64,000 nucleotides of DNA from GCA-2706205 sp964215955 (GTDB taxonomy: Bacteria > Bdellovibrionota > Bacteriovoracia > Bacteriovoracales > Bacteriovoracaceae), in assembly GCA_964215955.1 (NCBI GenBank), contig CAXPDR010000015.1, positions 20,423 to 84,422 on the forward strand, written 5' to 3'. Position numbers and translations under genes: made by a program. Of this stretch, positions 31,977 to 41,524 are shown piece by piece (the first letter of the stretch is position 1; each line of letters opens with the position of its first letter). Below the pieces are notes generated by a model. It searched no databases. It was not told the DNA's origin and saw nothing but the letters and a program-made list of their open reading frames with translations.

Positions 31977-33134
31977 CTACCTAAATTCCTCATAAGGTAG
32001 ATCAGATTTAGGGACCCATTTATTCAGCTTAACTCTCATTGCTTCATGCATAGAGAGATTTTTTTTCTTTTCTTTATTTTCAAATAACTCTATTTTGGCA
32101 TAAGTTAGAGGAGTACCATTCATATCATGAGATAAATCGAGATTAACCATTCTAGTCCATGTCCCAGTATTTATAAATTTTGTCCCATCACTATATTCTC
32201 TAAAAATAGGTTCATGGGTATGACCAACAATAAGAACTTTAGCATCTTTATTTCTTTCAAAAAAACTTCTCGTAAGAGTTTCATAATCTTGGAATAAAGT
32301 TAATTCTCCAATAATATCTTCTAAGATTTTTTTCCATCCTAGCTTCAATCTATAATACATTAGGAACCTAATCATAAAATAAAAATAAGCATTCGCAATA
32401 AGAAACCTTAATATAAAATAAGTATCAAAAAGAAGTCCATGAATTGCAAATTGTTTAATCGGCCTAACCGCATTAACATGGTCTCGTTCAAGTTTATATT
32501 TATTAATAACATGAGTAACATAATATGATCCCCAAGGCGGAATGAAATATTTCTCACCCTTATTGGACTCTACGATACATGTTTTTTCATCAAATTGGTG
32601 AAGGGATTCATACTCATGCCCATGTTGAATAAATATACCTTCGACAGGTTCATACAAAGTATTCTCATTGGTCAATAAAATTAGACTTCGTACTTCTTCA
32701 GGAAAGTACTCAATAAATCTTTTCTTTAAAGAGTCAAATAGTAATTCTGCGTCATGATTACCTATGATATAAACCAGTTTTTTATTTTTTTGAGAAATAA
32801 AATACTTTAATGCTTCCATAACTTCAGGGTGGGCATCAATAATAATATCTAACTTCTCAAGAGCTGCTTTCTCACTCCAGTACTCATCATCAAATTGTTT
32901 TACAAAAGGAACCGCCAGGAGATCAAAAAAATCGCCGTTAATAACAAGTTCAACTTCTTTATTTTGATACTCATTACTAGAATAATACATAAGAAAGTCA
33001 ACAAGTTCTTTATCGGAGTGAAAGTCCTCTAAAGGGTTTTGCCTTCCCTCTATCTCATCACCTGCCCCCAAGTGAAGATCACTTATAACTAAGACAACTT
33101 TTTTAACTTTATTTTTTCTTCTCAGGAATTTCAT
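31977..33134 (-). CDS. Calcineurin-like metallophosphoesterase
   Basis: A protein of about 385 residues. It has the five metallophosphoesterase metal motifs: VISDLHLG, VINGDFFDLL, IGNHDAEL, QHGHEYES and VGHTHEPIF, followed by FINTGTWTRM. The sequence order and size suggest a UDP-diacylglucosamine-hydrolase/YbbF-like or related phosphodiesterase. A hydrophobic region at about 240-280 (FDTYFILRFLIANAYFYFM) suggests membrane association, which would be atypical for LpxH. The start is uncertain: ATG 33134 or TTG 33149. Both overlap the preceding small exported-protein gene and neither has a good ribosome site. The substrate is not known. Confidence 0.8.
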   Translation of the reverse strand: MKFLRRKNKVKKVVLVISDLHLGAGDEIEGRQNPLEDFHSDKELVDFLMYYSSNEYQNKEVELVINGDFFDLLAVPFVKQFDDEYWSEKAALEKLDIIIDAHPEVMEALKYFISQKNKKLVYIIGNHDAELLFDSLKKRFIEYFPEEVRSLILLTNENTLYEPVEGIFIQHGHEYESLHQFDEKTCIVESNKGEKYFIPPWGSYYVTHVINKYKLERDHVNAVRPIKQFAIHGLLFDTYFILRFLIANAYFYFMIRFLMYYRLKLGWKKILEDIIGELTLFQDYETLTRSFFERNKDAKVLIVGHTHEPIFREYSDGTKFINTGTWTRMVNLDLSHDMNGTPLTYAKIELFENKEKKKNLSMHEAMRVKLNKWVPKSDLPYEEFR

Positions 33135-33486
33135 ATGGTTTTTGTTCAAATCTTAAGTCTGCAGATTCAAAAGGTGGTGCTACTGGAACATACTCCAACC
33201 TTTTGACTCCTTTTAACTTAACTTGAAAGACTTCCTTTTCTTCAGCTTTTAAAACAAATCTTTTTATTACTTTTTCATCCGCTTTTATTTCGGACACAAT
33301 TTTATCTAAAGTATTATTTTTTATAATTATACTAACCACGTCAGCTTTTTTTAAGGGGGAAGTAATTTTTATCGACTGATCATTTATGTCAACAATAAAA
33401 GAATCGGTAAATTGGGAGAAAGCATTATTGACGAGAAAAAGGCAAAGTCCCCACCCTAGTATTATATTTTTAAATATCCTTATCAT
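33109..33486 (-). CDS. Small exported protein of unknown function
   Basis: A 125-residue protein with a signal peptide (IILGWGLCLFLVNNAFS, cut after AFS). The mature part of about 100 residues alternates short strands (SFIVDINDQSIKITSP, VVSIIIKNNTLDKI, KRFVLKAEEKEVFQVKLKG), like an immunoglobulin-type or chaperone-like fold, and ends in a proline-rich, basic tail. No family recognised. The ATG overlaps the uvrB stop (ATGA), and its own end overlaps the phosphoesterase start, so all three are one transcript. Confidence 0.62.
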   Translation of the reverse strand: MIRIFKNIILGWGLCLFLVNNAFSQFTDSFIVDINDQSIKITSPLKKADVVSIIIKNNTLDKIVSEIKADEKVIKRFVLKAEEKEVFQVKLKGVKRLEYVPVAPPFESADLRFEQKPYEIPEKKK

Positions 33487-35471
33487 AAAATCATCCTTGC
33501 TTGAGTGAGCTCTTTAATCTCATCTCTATATTTAGCTGCTTCTTCAAATTCGAGATTTCGAGAAGCCTCTTTCATTTGTTTTTTAAGTTCATTAATCTTT
33601 TTATCAAGAGCATCCACAGATAGTTCAAGTGTCTCCACTGATTTTTTCTTTGAACTTTTAGAACCTTTACTTCCTCTCAAGACCTCTATAACACCACCAG
33701 AGATGGATTTTTTTACAGTTTTAGGAGTTATACCATGAGCTACGTTGAAGGCTTCTTGCTTAGACCTTCTTTCCTGAGTTGTCCGAATTGCCATATCCAT
33801 ACTCTTAGTCATTTTATAACTATATAAAATAACTTTTCCTTCAGAGTTTCTTGCAGCCCGTCCTATGGTTTGAATCAAAGATCTAGTTGATCTTAAAAAG
33901 CCTTCCTTGTCGGCATCTAAAATTCCAACGAGTGAAACCTCTGGCAGATCTAAGCCTTCTCTCAATAGATTAATTCCAACTAAAACATCAATTTCACCTT
34001 CTCTTAGCTCTTTCAGAATTTCCATTCGTTCAATGGTATCTATATCAGAGTGAAGATATTTAATTTTGATACCAACACCTTTATAATAATTGGTTAACTC
34101 CTCTGCCAATTTTTTAGTAAGAGTCGTAATAAGAACTCTAAATCCGTTTTTAATGGTTTCCCTACATTGAATAAGCATATCATCAACTTGAGATGCTGCG
34201 TCTTTAACCTCTATAACTGGATCTAATAAGCCAGTAGGTCTTATGATTTGCTCAACAAACTCTCCTTCTGTTTTTTCCATTTCATAATCAGCTGGTGTAG
34301 CTGAGACAAATAAAGCCTTAGAGATTTTACTTTCAAACTCTTTAAATTTTAAAGGTCTATTATCAAGAGCACTTGGCAACCTAAATCCATGTTCTACTAG
34401 ATTTTGTTTTCTCGCCCTATCTCCTCTATACATACCACCGACCTGTGAGACGGCTATATGTGATTCATCAACGATAAGTAAAAAATCATCCCCAAAATAA
34501 TCAATCAGTGTTGGAGGTGGCTCCCCTTCCTTACTCCCGGTTAAGTGTCTTGAGTAATTTTCGATCCCTGAACAAAATCCCATTTCCTCGAGCATTTCAA
34601 GATCAAGCATGGTTCTTTGCTCCAATCTTTGATGCTCAACCAATTTATTTTGATCTTTTAAATCCGTGAGCCTTTCTCTTAATTCAACTTTTATCGTGTC
34701 TAAGGCATTTTTTAATCTATCCTCTCCAACCACATAATGAGATGACGGGTAAATCACAACCTTATTTAGCTTTGATAATATTTTTCCTCTTAGCGGATCA
34801 ACAACATAAATGCCATCTACTTCATCATCAAAAAATTCAATTCTGATAACATTTGAATCCTCATAAGCTGGAAATACTTCCACGGTATCTCCTCGTACTC
34901 TAAATGTTCCTCTAGAGAAGTCGATATCATTTCTTTGATATTGAATGGCAACAAGATCCCTTAAAAACTGATCTCGGTCTAATGTATCATTAACAAAAAT
35001 GGTAATTTTCTGTTGATGATACTCTTCAGGGGACCCAATTCCATAAATACAAGAAACTGAGGCGACAACAATAACATCATCTCTTTCTAGTAAACTTCTA
35101 GTCGCTGAATGCCTAAGTTTATCAATCTCATCGTTTACTGAAGAATCTTTTTCAATATAGGTATCCGTTCCTACGACGTAAGCTTCAGGTTGATAATAAT
35201 CATAATAAGAAACAAAGTACTCCACGGCATTTTCAGGAAAAAACTCTCTAAACTCTGCAAAAAGCTGTGCCGCGAGGGTTTTATTTGGGGCTAAAATGAG
35301 GGTTTTCTTTTGCAATCTTTGAATAATATTTGCCATAGTAAAGGTCTTTCCAGAACCTGTAACGCCTAATAAGGTTTGAAATTTCTCACCTGACTCAAAG
35401 CCAGAACTTAACTTTTCAATAGCTTGAGGCTGATCTCCCATAGGGCTGAATTTAGAAACTAACTTAAACAT
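33483..35471 (-). CDS. uvrB: Excinuclease ABC subunit B
   Basis: DNA-damage recognition helicase of nucleotide excision repair. Walker A GVTGSGKT, the beta-hairpin region YFVSYYDYYQPEAYVVGTDT, the VDESH box, the helicase motif VLITTLTKKLAEELT, and the C-terminal UVR domain (KKQMKEASRNLEFEEAAKYR) that contacts UvrC are all present. About 662 residues, normal length. The ATG at 35471 is preferred over the one at 35477, because GGA lies 8 nt in front of it and only 2 nt in front of the other. It is divergent from pyrB. Confidence 0.98.
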   Translation of the reverse strand: MFKLVSKFSPMGDQPQAIEKLSSGFESGEKFQTLLGVTGSGKTFTMANIIQRLQKKTLILAPNKTLAAQLFAEFREFFPENAVEYFVSYYDYYQPEAYVVGTDTYIEKDSSVNDEIDKLRHSATRSLLERDDVIVVASVSCIYGIGSPEEYHQQKITIFVNDTLDRDQFLRDLVAIQYQRNDIDFSRGTFRVRGDTVEVFPAYEDSNVIRIEFFDDEVDGIYVVDPLRGKILSKLNKVVIYPSSHYVVGEDRLKNALDTIKVELRERLTDLKDQNKLVEHQRLEQRTMLDLEMLEEMGFCSGIENYSRHLTGSKEGEPPPTLIDYFGDDFLLIVDESHIAVSQVGGMYRGDRARKQNLVEHGFRLPSALDNRPLKFKEFESKISKALFVSATPADYEMEKTEGEFVEQIIRPTGLLDPVIEVKDAASQVDDMLIQCRETIKNGFRVLITTLTKKLAEELTNYYKGVGIKIKYLHSDIDTIERMEILKELREGEIDVLVGINLLREGLDLPEVSLVGILDADKEGFLRSTRSLIQTIGRAARNSEGKVILYSYKMTKSMDMAIRTTQERRSKQEAFNVAHGITPKTVKKSISGGVIEVLRGSKGSKSSKKKSVETLELSVDALDKKINELKKQMKEASRNLEFEEAAKYRDEIKELTQARMIL

Positions 35472-35537
35472 ATTCATTTTCCAATATTAACAAATTTTTG
35501 TTGCCAATCAGTAGTATTTTAAGGATGCTATTACGGA

Positions 35538-35566
35538 TTGACACTAACACACGTTTTAAATATGAA
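35538..35566 (+). promoter_or_regulatory. Promoter of the pyrimidine operon
   Basis: TTGACA (35538-35543, consensus), 17-nt spacer, TATGAA (35561-35566). The start would be near 35573, leaving a leader of about 98 nt before pyrB. I see no PyrR-type anti-terminator or clear attenuator hairpin in it. Confidence 0.75.
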
Positions 35567-35670
35567 TTACACAGAGCAGTATCACATTCATACTAAACTA
35601 ATCCCTGCGAACAAATCAAATTCACAATCTATATTCTATTCCATTATAACCCTAAATAAGGAGATTAAGT

Positions 35671-36570
35671 ATAAATCATTTAACCAGTATTAATCTATTG
35701 GACCCTAATCTTATTCTCTCAATTCTTGAGAGAGCTGCTTTCTTTTCAAATCAAATAAAAAATAACAAACCATTCGATAAGACTCTTGAAAATCAAGTGG
35801 TAGCAAACTTGTTTTTTGAAAATTCAACTCGAACAAGATTTTCTTTTGAGGTAGCTGCAAAACGATTAGGCGCAAATGTACTCAACTTTGATGCTGAGAG
35901 TTCATCTCTGGCAAAAGGAGAGACTCTATATGACACTCTTAAAACCTTTGAATCTTTGGGAATTGATATTGCTATCATAAGACATTCCGATGACTCTTAT
36001 ATAGAGAGCTTAAGGGGAAAGCATGGGTTTAGAGTTATCAATGCAGGCGCTGGTAAGTTTGAACATCCAAGCCAATCTTTACTTGATCTTTTCACTATAC
36101 AAGAAGAATTTGGAACTCTTGAGAATTTAACCATAACCATTTGCGGTGATATTAATAATTCTAGAGTTGCAAAGTCAAACATAAATGCTTTAAAAAAGTT
36201 TAATTCAAAAGTGATTCTAACTGGTCCACCAGATCTTATGCCCAAAGAGTCGGATTTAGATGAACATTGTTCAATTCTCCCTTTAGATGAAGCGATTGAA
36301 GTCTCAGATGTGTTGATGCTTTTAAGGGTTCAACATGAACGACATGACTTATTTGAAGTAAAAACAGAAGATTATAACCACCTCTATGGCCTCAATGATA
36401 AACGAATTTCAAGACTTAAAGAAAATGCCATAGTAATGCATCCAGGTCCTTTTAATCGTGATGTTGAGATAGAAAGTCACTTAGTTGAACATAAGAAAAG
36501 TAGAATATTTAAACAAATGGAAAATGGTGTTTATACCAGAATGGCAATTTTAGAATGGATAATGAAATGA
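35671..36570 (+). CDS. pyrB: Aspartate carbamoyltransferase catalytic chain, apparent AUA start
   Basis: First committed step of pyrimidine synthesis. Motifs: FFENSTRTRFSFEVAA (carbamoyl phosphate), HPSQSLLDLFTI, and VMHPGPFNRDVE. The frame has no ATG or GTG near the expected N-terminus. A TTG at 35698 would drop the conserved HLTSINLLDPNLI helix and has no ribosome site. An ATA at 35671 lies 7 nt after a perfect AAGGAG, and starting there gives 299 residues with a normal ATCase N-terminus. I therefore place the start at this AUA codon. A sequencing error at one base would be the alternative. carA overlaps its stop. No pyrI regulatory chain is present. Confidence 0.93.
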   Translation: MNHLTSINLLDPNLILSILERAAFFSNQIKNNKPFDKTLENQVVANLFFENSTRTRFSFEVAAKRLGANVLNFDAESSSLAKGETLYDTLKTFESLGIDIAIIRHSDDSYIESLRGKHGFRVINAGAGKFEHPSQSLLDLFTIQEEFGTLENLTITICGDINNSRVAKSNINALKKFNSKVILTGPPDLMPKESDLDEHCSILPLDEAIEVSDVLMLLRVQHERHDLFEVKTEDYNHLYGLNDKRISRLKENAIVMHPGPFNRDVEIESHLVEHKKSRIFKQMENGVYTRMAILEWIMK

Positions 36571-37640
36571 AAGCATTTTTATACTTAGAAGATGGAACAA
36601 AATTAGAAGCAATTTCCTTTGGAGCCACTCCAAAGAAGCCTACTTTATCCGAGATTGTATTTAATACTTCAATGCAAGGATACCAAGAGATTATCACTGA
36701 TCCTTCATACTGTGATCAAACGATAGTCATGACTTACCCATTGATTGGAAATTATGGAATTAATTTGGATGATAGTGAAGCGGTAACACCTCATTTAAAA
36801 GCACTTATCGTAAATGAGTATTGTGAGACACCTTCAAATTTTAGATCGAGACAAAGCTTATCACAATTTCTAACTGCAAATAATATTATTGGCCTTCAGG
36901 GACTTGATACAAGAAATCTAACTAAGAAGATTAGAATAAAAGGAACGATGAAATCGATTATTTCCTTCACCCCTTTAGAAAAAGATGAAGTGGACTCCCT
37001 TTTTTCAAACCATTTACCTGAAGATCAAATCTCTAAAGTCTCAACTAAGGCAGTTTCTCATTTTCCTTCTAACGGTGGAAGGAGAATTGTCATGATTGAT
37101 TTTGGATACAAGAAAAATATTTTAGAAAGCTTAATCAAAAGAAATTGCGATGTCATTGTTGTTCCCTATAACACAAGTTTCGAAAAGATTGCTAATTTCA
37201 ATCCAGAAGGAATTCTCCTCTCTAACGGGCCAGGAGACCCAAAAAGTATTTTAGAAGTATTACCAACTATTAAAAAGTTACAAGAAAAATACCCTTTACT
37301 CGCCATCTGTATGGGTCATCAAATTTTTGCCCTTGCAAATGGTGCAGACACGGAGAAGATGAAATTTGGACACAGAGGTGGTAACCATCCTGTTAAGGAC
37401 TTCAGTACTGAAAGGGTCTATATTACATCTCAAAACCACGGTTACTGCGTAAAAGAAGAATCCATTCAAGGAACAGACTTGGAAATAACTCAAGTAAATT
37501 TAAATGATAAAACGATAGAAGGCCTAAAACATAAAAACTTGCCATGTTTTTCAGTTCAGTACCACCCAGAAGCAAGTCCAGGACCAAATGATACTAAATA
37601 TTTATTTGATACATTTTTACACTCTTTAGGAGAGAAATAA
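36567..37640 (+). CDS. carA: Carbamoyl-phosphate synthase small (glutaminase) subunit
   Basis: Releases ammonia from glutamine for CarB. The start is the ATG at 36567 in an ATGA overlap with pyrB; an in-frame ATG 12 nt upstream is less likely. The N-terminal CPSase domain (AFLYLEDGTKLEAISFG, NTSMQGYQEIITDPSY) is followed by a class I glutaminase with ICMGHQIFALA (nucleophile Cys) and SVQYHPEASPGP. 357 residues. It is slightly short compared with E. coli (382) but complete. It is coupled to carB by a TAATG overlap. Confidence 0.97.
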   Translation: MKAFLYLEDGTKLEAISFGATPKKPTLSEIVFNTSMQGYQEIITDPSYCDQTIVMTYPLIGNYGINLDDSEAVTPHLKALIVNEYCETPSNFRSRQSLSQFLTANNIIGLQGLDTRNLTKKIRIKGTMKSIISFTPLEKDEVDSLFSNHLPEDQISKVSTKAVSHFPSNGGRRIVMIDFGYKKNILESLIKRNCDVIVVPYNTSFEKIANFNPEGILLSNGPGDPKSILEVLPTIKKLQEKYPLLAICMGHQIFALANGADTEKMKFGHRGGNHPVKDFSTERVYITSQNHGYCVKEESIQGTDLEITQVNLNDKTIEGLKHKNLPCFSVQYHPEASPGPNDTKYLFDTFLHSLGEK

Positions 37641-40600
37641 TGGGAAAATTAAAAAACTTAAACAAAATTTTAGTTATTGGCTCTGGCCCTATAATAATAG
37701 GTCAGGCTGCTGAATTTGATTACTCAGGAACTCAAGCCTTAAGAGCACTTAGAGATGAAGGAATAGAAACGATCCTCATAAACTCTAATCCCGCCACTAT
37801 CATGACAGATAAAGAAGTCGCAGATAAAGTTTTTTTAGAACCCTTAACACCAGAATTCGTAAAGAAAGTAATCATTAAAGAAAAGCCAGATGCAGTTCTT
37901 CCCACTCTTGGAGGACAGACAGGTTTAAACCTGGCACTAAATTTAGCTCAAGAAGGATTTTTCGAACGTGAAGGAGTAAAACTTCTAGGAGTTAACTTAA
38001 ACACAATTGAAAAAGCCGAAGATAGAGAACAATTTAAACAGCTCATGAAAGAAATCGGAGAGCCTGTTCCAGAAAGTTCTTCAGTAAACTCATTAAGCGA
38101 AGCTTTAAAGTTTAAAGAAAAAGTTGGGCTTCCTCTAATCATTAGGCCAGCATTTACCCTTGGTGGTACCGGTGGAGGAATTGCTAGCACTGAGGAGGAA
38201 TTTGAAACCATAGTTAAAAGCGGTCTTTCAAACTCTCCTATCACACAGTGTTTAATTGAAAAAAGTATTGCGGGCTTTAAAGAAATTGAATATGAGGTTG
38301 TTAGAGATAAGAATGATAATTGTATTATTGTATGTAATATGGAAAATTTTGATCCCGTAGGTGTACATACAGGTGACAGTATAGTTGTCGCTCCAGCTCA
38401 AACACTCTCAGATAGAGATCATCAAATGCTTAGAGATGCCTCATTAAAAATGGTTAGGGCGCTAAAAATTGAAGGTGGATGTAACGTACAACTTGCTCTA
38501 GATCCTCATAGTTTTCAATACTATGTAATAGAGGTAAATCCAAGAGTAAGTAGATCTTCTGCCTTGGCTTCAAAAGCAACTGGATATCCAATTGCACAGG
38601 TCGCGACTAAAATTGCGATTGGTTATACCATGGATGAAATTATCAACCCAATAACAAAAACGACTTATGCTTGCTTTGAACCAACACTGGATTACTGTGT
38701 ACTAAAAATTCCAAGATGGCCTTTTGATAAATTTCACTCCGCAGATAGATCTCTAGGAACTCAAATGAAGGCAACTGGAGAAGTTATGGGAATAGGCCGT
38801 AACTTTGAAGAAGCTCTCTTAAAAAGCGTTCGGGGTTTAGAAATTAAACGTGATCACCTCTTTTTAGAAGATACAGTCAAAATTGAAACTGAGGCCCTTT
38901 TAGCAAAAATACAAAAGCCATCAGATGAAAGACTTTTTGAAGTATCAGAACTACTTCGCCGAGGTGTAAGCATGAATGATATTCATGCCAACACTAAAAT
39001 AGATCTTTGGTTTTTAAGTAAATTAAAAAACATAATTGATCACGAAAAACTCATCGCAGAGAATAAAGAGAACAAAGAGTTTTTATTAAAAATAAAGAAA
39101 CTTGGTTTTTCAGATTCATTTATAGCTAGAACTCTAGATATGGAAGAGCTAACTTTTAGAAATAAGAGAAAGCAAATGGGGATTACAGCAACATTTAAAA
39201 TGGTTGACACCTGTGCTGCAGAGTTTGACTCCTCTACTCCCTATTTTTATTCAACCTATGCTGATGAAAATGAATCAACAGATATTTCAGAATCAGCAAT
39301 TTTAGTTCTTGGCTCAGGCCCAATTAGGATAGGTCAAGGTGTTGAATTTGATTACGCCACAGTACATGCAATCAAGGCCATCAAGGAACTAGGTAAAAAA
39401 GCAATCGTCATAAATAATAACCCAGAGACAGTAAGTACAGATTTTAATATCTCAGATAGCCTTTATTTTGATGCTGTTACTTTTGAAGATGTCATGAACG
39501 TTATTGATGTAGAGAAACCTGAGGGAGTTATTTGCCAGTTTGGTGGGCAAACAGCAATTAATCTCATAAATCACCTAGATAATGCAGGTGTAAGAATACT
39601 TGGAACAAACTATGATTCAACAGATCTAGCAGAAAATAGAGATCGTTTTGAAAAAGCCCTGAAAGAATTAGAAATTGCTCAGCCAATTGGAACAACTGTA
39701 ACAAGTTTAGATGAAGCAATTTCAAAATCTCAGGATCTGGGTTATCCCATGATGCTTAGACCTTCTTATGTTATTGGCGGCCAGGCCATGCAAGTTGTTT
39801 ATGATGAGGACGAACTTAGAGAATATATGCTTTTTGCTATGAATGTTTGGCCTAACCAGCCAGTTCTCATGGATAGATACATGATTGGTGTAGAGGTTGA
39901 AGTCGATGCAATTTGCGATGGAGAAACGGTTTTTATCCCAGGAATAATGGAGCATATAGAAAGAAGTGGTGTCCACTCAGGTGACTCATTTGCTGTTTAC
40001 CCTCCTCAAAATCTATCACAGTCAGTAAAGGATGACCTTATTAAAACTACAATTAAAATTTCACAAAATTTTAATGTAAAAGGATTAATAAACATCCAAT
40101 TCATAATTAAAAAAGATAATGTTTATGTTTTAGAAGTAAACCCAAGATCTTCCCGAACAGTTCCATTTTTAAGTAAAGTCACTGGTATTCCAATGGCAAA
40201 CTTAGCTACAAAAGCGATTTTAGGACAAAGTTTAAATGCGCAAGGTATCCAAACCGGAATTCACCCCGAGGAAAGAGCAATTTCTATAAAAGCTCCAGTC
40301 TTTAGTTTTTCAAAACTTAAGGATGTCGATTCAGCATTAGGTCCAGAAATGAAAAGTACTGGCGAGGCGATGGGAAGAGACTTTACAATCCAAAAAGCGC
40401 TAAATAAAGCCTTCAAATCTGCTGGTATAAATCTACCTAACTTTGGCACAATCTTAGTCACTATTGCTGACAAGCACAAAGAAGAGATTCTTCCAATGGT
40501 AAAAAGATTCCATCAATGTGGCTTCAAGTTTTTAGCAACTAAAGGAACTGCAGATCTTCTTCGTTCTAATAACCTACCAGTTGATGAAGTTAATAAAATT

Positions 40601-40816
40601 GGGCGTGGCGACAGAGATTTACTTGATGATATAAAAGAAGGTAATGTACAATTAATAATTAACACAATTACCAAAGGTAAAAATGTAGAAAGTGATGGCT
40701 TTAAAATGAGAAGGGCCGCAGTAGATAATGGTGTTATTTGTATGACAAGTATTGATACAACTAAAGCATTATTAGAATCTATTGAAATTAACTCCCTTGG
40801 AGTTGATTCACTTTAA
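37640..40816 (+). CDS. carB: Carbamoyl-phosphate synthase large subunit
   Basis: A 1058-residue double ATP-grasp enzyme. The two halves start alike: KILVIGSGPIIIGQAAEFDY near residue 9, and ILVLGSGPIRIGQGVEFDYA near 553. Each has an ATP-grasp fold (for example LPLIIRPAFTLGGTGGG and YPMMLRPSYVIGGQAMQVV). The C-terminal MGS-like regulatory domain is present from about 930 (ILVTIADKHKEEILPM). Length and motif set are normal. It lies between carA and pyrF in the pyrimidine operon. The carbamoyl phosphate it makes also serves arginine synthesis. Confidence 0.98.
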   Translation: MGKLKNLNKILVIGSGPIIIGQAAEFDYSGTQALRALRDEGIETILINSNPATIMTDKEVADKVFLEPLTPEFVKKVIIKEKPDAVLPTLGGQTGLNLALNLAQEGFFEREGVKLLGVNLNTIEKAEDREQFKQLMKEIGEPVPESSSVNSLSEALKFKEKVGLPLIIRPAFTLGGTGGGIASTEEEFETIVKSGLSNSPITQCLIEKSIAGFKEIEYEVVRDKNDNCIIVCNMENFDPVGVHTGDSIVVAPAQTLSDRDHQMLRDASLKMVRALKIEGGCNVQLALDPHSFQYYVIEVNPRVSRSSALASKATGYPIAQVATKIAIGYTMDEIINPITKTTYACFEPTLDYCVLKIPRWPFDKFHSADRSLGTQMKATGEVMGIGRNFEEALLKSVRGLEIKRDHLFLEDTVKIETEALLAKIQKPSDERLFEVSELLRRGVSMNDIHANTKIDLWFLSKLKNIIDHEKLIAENKENKEFLLKIKKLGFSDSFIARTLDMEELTFRNKRKQMGITATFKMVDTCAAEFDSSTPYFYSTYADENESTDISESAILVLGSGPIRIGQGVEFDYATVHAIKAIKELGKKAIVINNNPETVSTDFNISDSLYFDAVTFEDVMNVIDVEKPEGVICQFGGQTAINLINHLDNAGVRILGTNYDSTDLAENRDRFEKALKELEIAQPIGTTVTSLDEAISKSQDLGYPMMLRPSYVIGGQAMQVVYDEDELREYMLFAMNVWPNQPVLMDRYMIGVEVEVDAICDGETVFIPGIMEHIERSGVHSGDSFAVYPPQNLSQSVKDDLIKTTIKISQNFNVKGLINIQFIIKKDNVYVLEVNPRSSRTVPFLSKVTGIPMANLATKAILGQSLNAQGIQTGIHPEERAISIKAPVFSFSKLKDVDSALGPEMKSTGEAMGRDFTIQKALNKAFKSAGINLPNFGTILVTIADKHKEEILPMVKRFHQCGFKFLATKGTADLLRSNNLPVDEVNKIGRGDRDLLDDIKEGNVQLIINTITKGKNVESDGFKMRRAAVDNGVICMTSIDTTKALLESIEINSLGVDSL

Positions 40817-40825
40817 AAGGATTAA

Positions 40826-41524
40826 ATGAGAAAAAAGATCATTCCAGCATTAGATGTTCAAAGCCTAGAAGAATTAACTTTTTTACTAGACGAACTCCAA
40901 GGAAAGGCAATCACTGTAAAAGTAGGAATGGAACTCTACTACACCTTTGGAAATAATCTTTTTTATAATATTAAATCGAGAGGGTTTAAAACTTTCTTAG
41001 ACTTAAAACTTCACGACATTCCCAATACTGTAAATAAGGCCATAAAGACATTAGCAAAAAACGGTGCTGACATTATGAACGTTCATGCAGCTGGTGGAAT
41101 TGAAATGATGAAAGCTGCTCTTGAGGGCATGAGAGAGGAAAATGAAAACGGCCTTCTCATTGGAGTAACTCAACTAACAAGCACCTCACAAAATGTTATG
41201 AACCAAGAACTTTTAATACCTGGAAAAGTTTCTGATGTGGTTCTCCACTATGCTGAAAACGTAAGAAAAGCAGGGCTAGATGGTATTGTATGTTCAGCTC
41301 ATGAAGTAAGAGAAATCAAAGAAAGATTTGGACAAGAATTTAAGTGCATTACTCCAGGTATAAGACCCAAAGGATCGGCTAATCATGACCAAAAAAGAGT
41401 CATGACTCCTTTTGAAGCTGTTCAAGCCGGGTCTGATTATTTAGTGATAGGAAGGGCCATCACTCGAAACGATGAACCAGGACAAGCATTTGATAGCATT
41501 TTAAAGGAATTAAATAATGAATGA
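40826..41524 (+). CDS. pyrF: Orotidine 5'-phosphate decarboxylase
   Basis: Last step to UMP. Of the catalytic Asp/Lys network, the DLKLHDIPNTV motif is seen with the preceding KVGMELYYTFG, and the phosphate-binding loop is ITPGIRPKGSANHDQKRVMT followed by YLVIGRAIT. This is the type I (E. coli/Bacillus) enzyme, 232 residues. It begins 9 nt after carB and overlaps pyrE by 8 nt. Confidence 0.97.
   Translation: MRKKIIPALDVQSLEELTFLLDELQGKAITVKVGMELYYTFGNNLFYNIKSRGFKTFLDLKLHDIPNTVNKAIKTLAKNGADIMNVHAAGGIEMMKAALEGMREENENGLLIGVTQLTSTSQNVMNQELLIPGKVSDVVLHYAENVRKAGLDGIVCSAHEVREIKERFGQEFKCITPGIRPKGSANHDQKRVMTPFEAVQAGSDYLVIGRAITRNDEPGQAFDSILKELNNE

Noticed and set aside
35562..35693. Open frame of 43 codons in the pyrB leader, a possible leader peptide
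   Set aside because: Its ATG lies inside the -10 box, so it would not be on the transcript from that promoter. It has no ribosome site and no run of pyrimidine-sensing codons.
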